A program made the translations under genes and the position numbers. Shown one piece after another: positions 1-8,031 of a stretch of DNA of 32,258 bases. Positions within the stretch are counted from its first letter, which is position 1. Each line of letters opens with the position of its first letter. The DNA comes from an uncultured Alphaproteobacteria bacterium. Its GTDB lineage: Bacteria > Pseudomonadota > Alphaproteobacteria > HIMB59 > GCA-002718135. The notes under the pieces are model-generated. The model saw only the letters and a program-made list of their open reading frames with translations. It did not search any database and was not told the DNA's origin. The stretch spans positions 7,501 through 39,758 of the forward strand of contig CACJAV010000012.1 in the NCBI GenBank assembly GCA_902591485.1, read 5' to 3'.

Positions 1-1
1 T

Positions 2-637
2 TATGCTGCCTCTTCTTCATGCTATGGATTACCAAAGAAATTTCCTACAAGTGAAAAAGAAAATATTGATTGTAGATATCCATATGCACTTACTAAACAT
101 TTGGGTGAGCAAATGATACTACATTGGTCAAAAGTATTTAAACTAAATGCTATTTCTCTAAGATTATTTAATGTTTATGGTCCAAGATCAAGAACTTCTG
201 GAACTTACGGTGCCGTATTTGGAGTTTTTCTTGCCCAAAAATTTGCAAAAAAACCATTTACAGTAGTAGGGGATGGAAAACAAAAAAGAGACTTTACTTA
301 TGTCAGTGATGTTGTTGATTGTTTTATAAAATCAGGTTTTTCAAATGTGTCTGATCAAATTTTTAATGTAGGAACTGGAAAAGCTAAAAGTATAAACAGT
401 CTTGTTAAATTATTAAAGGGAGAAGTTGTGTATATACCTAAAAGACCTGGAGAGCCTGATATAACCCAGGCTAACATTAAAAAGATTAAATCTTTTTTAG
501 GATGGGCGCCTAAGGTTAGTTTTGAAAATGGTGTTAAAAAAGTATTAGCTGAAAAAGCACAATGGAAAAATGCACCTTTATGGAATCAGGTTAAAATAAA
601 AAATGCCACTAAATTATGGTTTAAATATTTAAAATGA
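2..637 (+). CDS. NAD-dependent sugar epimerase/dehydratase (SDR), 5' truncated
   Basis: Partial extended short-chain dehydrogenase/reductase, probably a nucleotide-sugar 4-epimerase. The reading frame is open from base 2, upstream of the first in-frame ATG at 101. The first codons encode YAASSSCYG, the SDR active-site Ser region, followed by YPYALTK, the catalytic YxxxK at about residues 32-36 of the visible fragment. The ATG at 101 lies just after this motif, so it is internal and the gene begins left of the window. The C-terminal substrate domain has the family pattern LRLFNVYGPR and a RDFTYVSDVV segment. The N-terminal Rossmann GxxGxxG part is missing. The stop overlaps the next gene by 4 bp (ATGA), which suggests translational coupling. 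Exact substrate (UDP-Glc, UDP-GlcNAc or UDP-GlcA) cannot be told from the fragment. Confidence 0.9.
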   Translation, partial: YAASSSCYGLPKKFPTSEKENIDCRYPYALTKHLGEQMILHWSKVFKLNAISLRLFNVYGPRSRTSGTYGAVFGVFLAQKFAKKPFTVVGDGKQKRDFTYVSDVVDCFIKSGFSNVSDQIFNVGTGKAKSINSLVKLLKGEVVYIPKRPGEPDITQANIKKIKSFLGWAPKVSFENGVKKVLAEKAQWKNAPLWNQVKIKNATKLWFKYLK

Positions 638-2160
638 ATAAAAATTTAAAAATAGTTAATATTTCAAAGCTTCAATCATTAATTTTAAAATTAAAAAAAA
701 GGAAGAAAAAAATAGTACATTGTCATGGAGTTTTTGACTTAATTCATCTAGGTCATCTTAGACATTTCAATAAAGCAAAAGAATATGGTGATATTTTAAT
801 AGTAACAATAACTAGTGATGATTTTGTTAAGAAAGGTCCAAATCAACCAGTTTTTAACTCTTCTCAAAGATTAGAAACGTTGAGTAATTTGCAATGTATA
901 GACTATGTAGCATCTAATGATGATTATGATGCGGTTGATTTAATCAAAAAAATAAAACCAAATTTTTATTGTAAAGGATCTGACTATAAATATTTCAAAA
1001 GAGATTTAACAGGTAAAATCAAACTCGAATTAGAGGCATTAAAATCAGTTAAGGCTAAATTAATTATAACAGATGAAATAAGTTTTAGTTCAAGTAAACT
1101 TTTAAATGATCAACAGTTAACATTTAATGAAAAACAATTTAAATTAATTAATTATATTAAAAAAAAATATACATTTGATAATATAAAAAAAATTATCGAT
1201 AAATTCAAAAAAAATAGAGTTTTAGTCATAGGTGAAACTATTGTTGATCAATATGTTTTTTCAGAAGCAGTAGGCAAATCAGGTAAATCTACAATGATGA
1301 CTGTAAAAGATTTATATCAAGAAAAATATTTGGGTGGAGCGGGCATTGTTGCAAATCATTTGGCAGAATTTAGTGATAATATTGCGCTAGTTTCAATTTT
1401 AGGAGAACAAAAAAATCATCTAGCCTTTATTAATTCAGAATTGAATAATAAAATTAAAAAAAAATTTTTTTATAAAAAAAATTCATCTACAATCTTAAAA
1501 AAAAGATATGTTGACATTAACTCTAATTCAAAAATGTTTGGAGTCTATTCTTTAAATGATGATGAAATTGATCTCAATCTTGAAAAAAAAATCTATAACT
1601 ATTTAAAATTAAATCTAAAAAAATATGATTTAATAATAGTTTGTGATTACGGCCATGGTTTTATTACAAACAAAATTGCACAATTAATATGTAAAAATGC
1701 AAAATTCCTCTCCCTAAATGCTCAAATTAATTCAAATAATATTCGATATCACTCAATTGAAAAGTATAATAATATTCATTCATTAGTATTAAACGAAAAT
1801 GAAATTAGGCATGAAATAAGAAATAAATCTGATAAAATAGAAAATGTAATAAAGAGCCTAAAAAAGAAAAAAAATATTAGAGATTGTGTGGTTACCTTAG
1901 GTAAAGGAGGCTTAGTTTCACATAATGAGTCTAAAAAATTTAATTATTGCCCATCTTTTGCAACAAAAATTATTGACTCAGTTGGTTCGGGAGATGCTCT
2001 TTTAGCTACTTATTCTATGTGTGCTTTTAATAAAATTGAAATTAACTTAGGTATGCTTCTGAGCTCTTTATCTGCATCACAAGCTTTAGAAAAAATGGGT
2101 AATAGTAAATCTGTTAGCAAGAAACATATAATAAAAGTCCTGTCACATATTTTAAAATAG
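634..2160 (+). CDS. Bifunctional nucleotidyltransferase / PfkB-type sugar kinase (inverted HldE-like order)
   Basis: Residues ~25-155 form a cytidylyltransferase-like domain with HGVFD (31-35) and the nucleotide-binding HLGH (38-41). Residues ~180-500 form a ribokinase/PfkB kinase with GGAG (234-237), DYGHG (338-342) and GSGD (451-454), whose Asp would be the catalytic base. In E. coli HldE the kinase is first and the nucleotidyltransferase second, and here the order is reversed. By analogy it would phosphorylate a sugar phosphate and activate it as a nucleotide sugar in the cytoplasm, feeding the glycosyltransferases downstream. The real sugar (heptose or other) is unknown. It overlaps the preceding epimerase by 4 bp and is followed after 9 bp by a TIGR04372-like glycosyltransferase. 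Function class is sure, substrate is not. Confidence 0.88.
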   Translation: MNKNLKIVNISKLQSLILKLKKRKKKIVHCHGVFDLIHLGHLRHFNKAKEYGDILIVTITSDDFVKKGPNQPVFNSSQRLETLSNLQCIDYVASNDDYDAVDLIKKIKPNFYCKGSDYKYFKRDLTGKIKLELEALKSVKAKLIITDEISFSSSKLLNDQQLTFNEKQFKLINYIKKKYTFDNIKKIIDKFKKNRVLVIGETIVDQYVFSEAVGKSGKSTMMTVKDLYQEKYLGGAGIVANHLAEFSDNIALVSILGEQKNHLAFINSELNNKIKKKFFYKKNSSTILKKRYVDINSNSKMFGVYSLNDDEIDLNLEKKIYNYLKLNLKKYDLIIVCDYGHGFITNKIAQLICKNAKFLSLNAQINSNNIRYHSIEKYNNIHSLVLNENEIRHEIRNKSDKIENVIKSLKKKKNIRDCVVTLGKGGLVSHNESKKFNYCPSFATKIIDSVGSGDALLATYSMCAFNKIEINLGMLLSSLSASQALEKMGNSKSVSKKHIIKVLSHILK

Positions 2161-2169
2161 ATATATTTG

Positions 2170-3351
2170 ATGTTGAAAAGATTTTTTTTTAAAATTATTC
2201 TTTTTATTTTATTTCCTTTAATTCTTATTTTTTTGATGTTTATTAGATTAATAAGTCCATTTTTAATTATAAGAATAGGAATGATTCCAAATGTTACTGT
2301 GGGTGATTTTATTTTTGATACCCAATACTATTTATCAAAAAAAAAATTAAATAATAAAAAGTATTTTTTAGATTTTTTTTATTTACAATCTAATAAAAGT
2401 TCAAATATTGCTTATGAAAAAATATTAAAAAGAGAAATTATTATTCATAGAATATTTCACTTTATTGATATAATTAATCGAAAATATTTTAAATCAAGTA
2501 TTCACATTGTTAAAATTAGGATTGGAGGAGGTAGTCGTGATATTAAAGATTACATTCTTGATAGTAAAAATACTTTTTATTTTAATAAATATGAAGAAAA
2601 TATAGGCCTTAATTTTTTAAAAGGATTGGGAATAAAACCTAGCGATAAATTTGTGTGTATCATTAATCGAGATAATTTTTATAAACAAAAATTATCAAGT
2701 TTCAAAAAAAAAGATTGGAGTTATCATAATCATAGAAATTCAAGTATTAAAAACTATTTAAAAGCCGCTAGTAAACTTGAAGAAAAGGGATATTTTGTTT
2801 TAAGAATGGGTTTTGGTGTTTCTGAAAAAATGAATATTAAATCTAAAAAAATAATTGATTATGCGCTATCTGGAAAAAGGTCACCTCTATTAGATCTATA
2901 TTTATTTTCAAAATGTGACTTTGCCTTGGGGAGGGATGGTGGAATTATTTGTGCAAGTTATGTAAATAATAGACCATGTGCAATTGTAAATGTTACAAAT
3001 TTAGATCACGCTCCTATAAATAATAAAATAAATTTAATAATATTTAAAAGATTTTGGGACAAGAAGAAAAATAAATATTTAAAAATCAACGAAATTTTTA
3101 AAAATAAACTTTCAAACTTTTATCATTACAAAGATTATGAAAAAAATAATATCGAAGTTCATGAAAATACGGAAGATGAAATATATGAATTAGCTCTAGA
3201 AATGCATGATAGACTGAATAATATATCTAAATATAGTTATGAGGATAACATCTTACAAAATAAATTTAAAGAAATTTTTCCCAAGCGAATTGATACTTGT
3301 ATCGTAAGGTCAAGAATCGGTAAAAAGTATATAAAAGATAATCTTGAATGA
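2170..3351 (+). CDS. TIGR04372-type putative glycosyltransferase
   Basis: Membrane-associated protein of about 393 residues. A hydrophobic N-terminal segment (~residues 5-35) is followed by an IRIGMIPNVTVGDF stretch and, further on, by a DWSYHNHRNSSIKNYL motif, a GYFVLRMGFG strand and a region with FALGRDGGI. These are features I associate with the TIGR04372 family of putative glycosyltransferases found in surface-polysaccharide loci. A TTG codon lies immediately before the ATG at 2170, and I take the ATG as the start. The stop overlaps the next gene (GT2) by 4 bp. Family assignment comes from remembered motifs. Donor and acceptor are unknown. Confidence 0.75.
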   Translation: MLKRFFFKIILFILFPLILIFLMFIRLISPFLIIRIGMIPNVTVGDFIFDTQYYLSKKKLNNKKYFLDFFYLQSNKSSNIAYEKILKREIIIHRIFHFIDIINRKYFKSSIHIVKIRIGGGSRDIKDYILDSKNTFYFNKYEENIGLNFLKGLGIKPSDKFVCIINRDNFYKQKLSSFKKKDWSYHNHRNSSIKNYLKAASKLEEKGYFVLRMGFGVSEKMNIKSKKIIDYALSGKRSPLLDLYLFSKCDFALGRDGGIICASYVNNRPCAIVNVTNLDHAPINNKINLIIFKRFWDKKKNKYLKINEIFKNKLSNFYHYKDYEKNNIEVHENTEDEIYELALEMHDRLNNISKYSYEDNILQNKFKEIFPKRIDTCIVRSRIGKKYIKDNLE

Positions 3352-4034
3352 AAGAATTTAGTATTATCATCCCAGTTTATAATGAGGAAAAAAATATTGT
3401 TCCATTAGTTGAGCGTATTTTTGATTGCTTAGAAAATTATGAAAAAGAAATCATAATTGTTAACGATTGTAGCGAAGATGATACATTATTAGAATTAAAT
3501 AAAGTTAAAAAATATAAAAATTTAAGTATATTGAATCATCACATTAATCTTGGTCAAAGTGAGTCAATTAACACCGGTATTAAAAATGCTAAAAATGAAA
3601 CAATAGTTACTATTGATGGTGATGGACAAAATGATCCAGATGATATTAAAAAATTAATCAAAATATATTTTGAAAATGATAACATTAGTTTAGTTGGAGG
3701 GATTAGAGCAAAAAGAAAAGATAGTTTTATTAAAATTTATTCATCAATTTTTGCAAACAAAATAAGAATGTTTTTACTTAATGATGATTGCCCAGATACT
3801 GGATGTTCTCTAAAAGTGTTTAATAAGAAAATCTTTTTGTCCTTCCCTTTTTTTGACGGTATTCATCGATTTTTACCAGCTTTATTTATTGGTTTTGAGC
3901 ATAAGACAAGATATGTAGAAATTTCACATTTTCCTAGAAAGTTTGGTTATTCAAAATACGGAACAATTGATAGATTGATAAAAGGCATTAGAGATATAAT
4001 AAAGGTAATGAAAATAATCAAAAAAAACAAATAA
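3348..4034 (+). CDS. Glycosyltransferase family 2 (DPM1/ArnC-like)
   Basis: A 228-residue GT-A glycosyltransferase with the N-terminal FSIIIPVYNEEKNI nucleotide-binding strand (residues 4-17) and DGDGQNDPDD (90-99), whose Asp residues would bind the divalent metal and sugar nucleotide. It is short and has no obvious C-terminal membrane helices, like polyprenyl-phosphate sugar transferases of the dolichol-phosphate mannosyltransferase type. It overlaps the next gene, a LAB_N-domain membrane protein, by one base (TAATG). Pairing of such a GT2 with a small membrane partner is common in lipid-A/LPS modification loci. The likely role is transfer of a sugar to undecaprenyl phosphate at the inner membrane, which is inference from this pairing. 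Confidence 0.88.
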   Translation: MKEFSIIIPVYNEEKNIVPLVERIFDCLENYEKEIIIVNDCSEDDTLLELNKVKKYKNLSILNHHINLGQSESINTGIKNAKNETIVTIDGDGQNDPDDIKKLIKIYFENDNISLVGGIRAKRKDSFIKIYSSIFANKIRMFLLNDDCPDTGCSLKVFNKKIFLSFPFFDGIHRFLPALFIGFEHKTRYVEISHFPRKFGYSKYGTIDRLIKGIRDIIKVMKIIKKNK

Positions 4035-4333
4035 TGATTGAAACTTATATTAATAATTTATCTAATACAGAAATATTATTTTTAATAATAGGATTTGTTG
4101 GACAGGGTTTATTTGCATCTAGATTTATATTCCAATGGATATATTCTGAAAAAAAAGGTGAAAGCCATATACCTTTAATATTTTGGTACTTAAGTATTTT
4201 TGGTGGATTAGGTCTATTAACTTATGCAATCTTTAGGAAGGATCCTGTAATAATAGTTGGACAAATTTTTGGAATATTTATATACGTCAGAAATTTAATA
4301 TTAATCTATAATAAAGCTAAAAAACAACAATGA
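4034..4333 (+). CDS. LAB_N (lipid-A-disaccharide synthase N-terminal domain) membrane protein
   Basis: A 99-residue protein with about three membrane segments (roughly residues 12-32, 46-63 and 69-90). The pattern GFVGQGLFASRFIFQWIYSE followed by IPLIFWYLSIFGG and a late NLILIYN is typical of the stand-alone LAB_N family. Such proteins are membrane partners of GT2 transferases and ArnT-like enzymes in LPS modification. Their biochemical role is not well defined. It is translationally coupled on both sides: 1 bp overlap with the GT2 gene upstream and a 4 bp ATGA overlap with mmsA downstream. Confidence 0.85.
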   Translation: MIETYINNLSNTEILFLIIGFVGQGLFASRFIFQWIYSEKKGESHIPLIFWYLSIFGGLGLLTYAIFRKDPVIIVGQIFGIFIYVRNLILIYNKAKKQQ

Positions 4334-5817
4334 ATAAAATACAAAATTATATCAGTGGAAAATTACAGAGTATTTCAACTAATCAACTTGATGTGCATGA
4401 CCCATCAACTGGTGAAAAATTATCAACAGTAGTTTTATCTAACAAAGAAGATTTTATAAGTTGTATTCAGAGTTCAAAAAAAAGCCAATTAGAATGGGCT
4501 AAAGAAACACCTTTAAAAAGATCAAGGATACTTTCAAATTATAAAAATTTAATTGAAAATAACATATCTCTTCTTGCTGAAATAGTGTCCAAAGAACACG
4601 GCAAGACATTAGAAGATGCTAAAGGTTCAGTAATTAGAGGTTTGGAAGTTGTTGAATTTGCGTGTGGCATCCCGCATTTATTAAAGGGAGAATTTTCTCA
4701 AAATGTTGGCACAAACATTGATTCGTGGTCAATTAGATCTCCTTTAGGTGTTTGCGCAGGTATTACACCTTTTAATTTTCCTGCAATGGTACCTATGTGG
4801 ATGTATCCTATTGCCATAGCATGTGGAAATTCTTTTATACTTAAGCCATCAGAGAAAGATCCATCTTGCGCCATAAAGCTTGCTGAACTTTTTTCAGAAG
4901 CTGGCTTACCAGATGGTGTTTTTAATGTAATTAATGGAGATAAATTTATTGTTGATGAGATTTTAAATAGCAAAGAAATATCATCAGTGAGTTTTGTTGG
5001 ATCCACTAATGTTGCAAAATATATATATGAAAAAGCCGCAAAAAATCTAAAAAGAGTTCAAGCTCTGGGCGGAGCTAAAAATCATTTAGTTGTAATGCCT
5101 GATGCTAACTTAGATCAAGCGGTAGATGGCATAATTGGTGCAGGTTATGGCTCTGCAGGAGAAAGATGTATGGCTATCTCAGTTGCTGTTGCCGTAGGAA
5201 ACATCGGAGATGCTTTAGTTGATAAAATTAAATTAAAAGCTGAAAACTTAAAAGTTGCTCCATGGACAGACCCTGAGTCTGATATGGGACCACTAATATC
5301 TAAGGAACATAAAGAAAAAGTTGAAAGTTATATTTCTAGAGGGGAGAAAGAAGGAGCAAAATTAGTTTTGGATGGAAGAAATTTAAAGTTACAAGGTTAT
5401 GAAGAGGGTTATTTTGTAGGACCAACTTTATTTGATGAAGTTACAGCCTCTATGGATATTTATAAAGATGAAATTTTTGGTCCAGTCTTATCAGTAGTAA
5501 GAGTTGATACTTACGATCAAGCACTAAAATTAGTTAATGAACATCAATATGGAAATGGCTCTACAATTTATACATCCGATGGTGAAATTTCTAGAAACTT
5601 TACATCTAAGTGTGAAATTGGAATGGTTGGTATAAACGTTCCTATTCCAGTTCCAATGGCCTTTCATAGTTTTGGTGGATGGAAATCTTCACTTTTTGGG
5701 GATCATGCAATGCATGGAACTGAAGGAATACATTTTTTTACTAAATTAAAAACGGTTACAAGCAGATGGCCAAAAAGCATTAAAAGTGGTCCAGAATTTG
5801 TCATACCGACAAATTAA
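4330..5817 (+). CDS. mmsA: Methylmalonate-semialdehyde dehydrogenase (CoA-acylating)
   Basis: Full-length 495-residue aldehyde dehydrogenase of the MmsA/IolA subfamily. It converts (methyl)malonate semialdehyde plus CoA and NAD+ to propionyl- or acetyl-CoA with CO2 release, in valine, beta-alanine or inositol breakdown. Visible signatures are TPFNFP (146-151), FVGST (222-226), ALGGAKNH (245-252), where this subfamily has Asn in place of the usual ALDH general-base Glu, and the catalytic Cys280 in GSAGERCM. The start overlaps the LAB_N gene by 4 bp and the next gene begins 2 bp after the stop, so it sits inside the glycan operon although its chemistry is central metabolism. By eye its codons are less A/T-extreme than its neighbours'. 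A role in glycan precursor chemistry cannot be excluded but nothing shows it. Confidence 0.93.
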   Translation: MNKIQNYISGKLQSISTNQLDVHDPSTGEKLSTVVLSNKEDFISCIQSSKKSQLEWAKETPLKRSRILSNYKNLIENNISLLAEIVSKEHGKTLEDAKGSVIRGLEVVEFACGIPHLLKGEFSQNVGTNIDSWSIRSPLGVCAGITPFNFPAMVPMWMYPIAIACGNSFILKPSEKDPSCAIKLAELFSEAGLPDGVFNVINGDKFIVDEILNSKEISSVSFVGSTNVAKYIYEKAAKNLKRVQALGGAKNHLVVMPDANLDQAVDGIIGAGYGSAGERCMAISVAVAVGNIGDALVDKIKLKAENLKVAPWTDPESDMGPLISKEHKEKVESYISRGEKEGAKLVLDGRNLKLQGYEEGYFVGPTLFDEVTASMDIYKDEIFGPVLSVVRVDTYDQALKLVNEHQYGNGSTIYTSDGEISRNFTSKCEIGMVGINVPIPVPMAFHSFGGWKSSLFGDHAMHGTEGIHFFTKLKTVTSRWPKSIKSGPEFVIPTN

Positions 5818-5819
5818 AA

Positions 5820-6779
5820 ATGAATATACTAATAACTGGTTGCGCAGGTTTTATTGGATTTAGTTTATGCAAATATTTTTCTAAATTTGAAGACTACAAT
5901 GTTATTGGTCTTGATAATTTAAATAGTTATTATGATAAAAAACTTAAGATAGATAGATTAAAAATTATATCAAAATCAATAAAATTTATAAATGCTGATA
6001 TATGTGATAGAAAAAAAATTGGTCAAGTTATCAAATCAAATAAAATTACAGCATGTTTTCATTTAGCAGCACAAGCAGGAGTTAGATATTCAATCACCAA
6101 TCCTGATGAATTTTTTAATGCCAATCTTGAGGGTTTCTATAACGTAATTAATCAATGCAGATTGAATAAAGTAAAATATTTCTTTTTTGCTTCAAGTAGT
6201 TCGGTATATGGAGACTCAAAAAAATACCCTCAAAAAGAGACTGATAGAACTGATAATCCAATCTCATTTTATGCAGCTACAAAAAAAGCTAATGAATCAG
6301 TATCCTTCTCATTTAGTAAAATTTATAATATGAATATAACGTGTTTACGTTTTTTTACCGTATATGGTCCATTAGGAAGGCCAGATATGGCTTTTTTTAA
6401 TTTTGCTAACTCAATTAAAAAAAATAAAAAAATATATTTATTTAATAATGGTAATAATTTTAGAGATTATACATATATAGACGACGTAATTTTTTCTATA
6501 AAATCAATTTTTGATAAAAAAATAAAAAGTAAATTAAATAATTTTGAAATTATTAACATATGTTCTTCGAATCCAATTAAAACTACAAAAGTAATAAATA
6601 TTTTTGAAAAAATTATGAAGAAAAAAGCAAAAATAGAAAAAGTTGAAAATGCTCTTGGAGATGTAAAGAAAACATTTGGCAGTAATAATCGTATTAAAAA
6701 ATATACTAAAAATAAATTTACTGATGTTCGTACCGGTATAACAAAATATGTAAAGTGGTTTAATGAATATTATAAATAA
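5820..6779 (+). CDS. UDP-glucuronate 4-epimerase-like SDR
   Basis: A 319-residue extended SDR. The Rossmann motif GCAGFIG occupies residues 7-13, followed by VIGLDNLNSYYD, a stretch typical of UDP-glucuronate 4-epimerases. SSSSVYG (125-131) and YAATK (151-155) give the Ser/Tyr/Lys catalytic set, and TVYGPLGRPDMA is also characteristic of this subgroup. The expected reaction is interconversion of UDP-glucuronate and UDP-galacturonate, supplying uronic acid for the polysaccharide. It starts 2 bp after mmsA, and its 3' end overlaps the O-antigen ligase gene by 17 bp. Subgroup assignment is by motif recall. A related UDP-sugar is possible. Confidence 0.85.
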   Translation: MNILITGCAGFIGFSLCKYFSKFEDYNVIGLDNLNSYYDKKLKIDRLKIISKSIKFINADICDRKKIGQVIKSNKITACFHLAAQAGVRYSITNPDEFFNANLEGFYNVINQCRLNKVKYFFFASSSSVYGDSKKYPQKETDRTDNPISFYAATKKANESVSFSFSKIYNMNITCLRFFTVYGPLGRPDMAFFNFANSIKKNKKIYLFNNGNNFRDYTYIDDVIFSIKSIFDKKIKSKLNNFEIINICSSNPIKTTKVINIFEKIMKKKAKIEKVENALGDVKKTFGSNNRIKKYTKNKFTDVRTGITKYVKWFNEYYK

Positions 6780-8031
6780 TTCGAATTTTTGGTATTTTTT
6801 TCCTTCTTTATTTTTTTGTCTCTTAATACCTGCTTTGGTATCTGGCCCTTTTTTACCAGATTTGTTTTTATCTCTAATCGCATTATTTGGATTGTTTTTG
6901 TTTTTGAAAAAAAAAGATTTTAAAATACTTAAACATCCTTTTTTTATTTTTTTTATTTTTTTTTATTTTTATATTTTAATCAGCTCCTTTTTTTCAACAA
7001 ATATTATAAACTCTTTAAGTGTGTCATTGTTTTATTTTAGGTATCTTTTTTTCATAATTGGATCTATGTACATTTTAAAAAAAAATGAATATTTAATTAA
7101 TTATTTTTTTTATTCTTTATTTATAACGTTTTTATTTGTTTCTTCAGACGCATTGTATCAGTTAATTAATGGAAAAAATATATTAGGCTTTGTGAAACAT
7201 GGTGATAGATTAAGTGGTTTATTTGGAGATGAATTCATACTGGGAAGTTTTCTATCAAGATTATTTCCTTTATTAGTTGGTTTAATTATTTATCTTTATG
7301 CAAAACCAAAAAATTTATTTGTATATATCCTTTTTTTAATATTTTTTATTTTAATTGATATTTTAGTTTTTTTTTCTGGTGAGAGGGCTGCTTTTTTTTA
7401 TATTACATTGTCCACATTTCTAATGATTATTCTTTTAACAAATTTTAAGATAATACGCTTTATCTCAATTATAATTACAGCTTTATTCATAATTTTGTAT
7501 GGAAAAATTAACGATCAAATGAATAATAGAATGTTCACACAAACATTTGAAGATCTTGGAATTAGTTCACAAAATTCAGAAATACAACCAAATGTCTATT
7601 CCTCAAAATATAAGTCAATGTTTTTAACTGCATTAAATATGTTTGAGGATAATATTATATTTGGGCAGGGGCCAAATTCATTCGAAGTATTATGTGAGGA
7701 AAAAAAATTTCATGTTAATGATGGTTGTTCAACCAGCCCACATAATAATTATTTACAACTACTTGCAGAGAGTGGAATTATCGGATTTATCCCTTTTTTT
7801 GTTTTATTTTGTTTTTTTTCATATTTATTTTTTAAACATTTTTATAGAAAAATTTTTAACCATAAAAATAATTTAAATGATTATCAAATATGTTTGCTAA
7901 TTTGTGTGTTTATATCTCTTTTTCCATTTATTCCTACTTCAAATTTTTATAACAATTGGCTGAATGTAATTTACTATCTTCCAGTATGTTTTATTATCTA
8001 TAATCAAAATAAAAGTATTGATACAAAATAA
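6763..8031 (+). CDS. O-antigen ligase / Wzy-type polymerase family membrane protein
   Basis: A 422-residue integral membrane protein with about ten to twelve hydrophobic segments. The family pattern is visible: a GERAAFF segment in the middle, a large periplasmic loop containing FGQGPNSFEV, then SPHNNYLQLLAESGIIGF, the conserved His-containing segment of the PF04932 O-antigen ligase family. Such proteins act on the periplasmic face of the inner membrane, either ligating undecaprenyl-linked glycan to lipid A-core or polymerising repeats. Sequence alone does not separate the two. The start overlaps the preceding epimerase by 17 bp; no other in-frame ATG appears for about 90 codons, which supports this start. 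The ABC flippase gene begins at the very next base after the stop. Confidence 0.87.
   Translation: MNIINNSNFWYFFPSLFFCLLIPALVSGPFLPDLFLSLIALFGLFLFLKKKDFKILKHPFFIFFIFFYFYILISSFFSTNIINSLSVSLFYFRYLFFIIGSMYILKKNEYLINYFFYSLFITFLFVSSDALYQLINGKNILGFVKHGDRLSGLFGDEFILGSFLSRLFPLLVGLIIYLYAKPKNLFVYILFLIFFILIDILVFFSGERAAFFYITLSTFLMIILLTNFKIIRFISIIITALFIILYGKINDQMNNRMFTQTFEDLGISSQNSEIQPNVYSSKYKSMFLTALNMFEDNIIFGQGPNSFEVLCEEKKFHVNDGCSTSPHNNYLQLLAESGIIGFIPFFVLFCFFSYLFFKHFYRKIFNHKNNLNDYQICLLICVFISLFPFIPTSNFYNNWLNVIYYLPVCFIIYNQNKSIDTK

Noticed and set aside
634-2160. Direct naming as hldE/rfaE
   Set aside because: Domain order is reversed and no other heptose pathway gene is nearby, so the substrate is left open.
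4698-5006. 102-residue open frame on the - strand
   Set aside because: It lies entirely within mmsA, which has clear catalytic motifs, and encodes nothing recognisable.
7643-7876. 77-residue + strand open frame inside the O-antigen ligase gene
   Set aside because: Out-of-frame shadow; the ligase frame carries the conserved SPHNNYL segment here.
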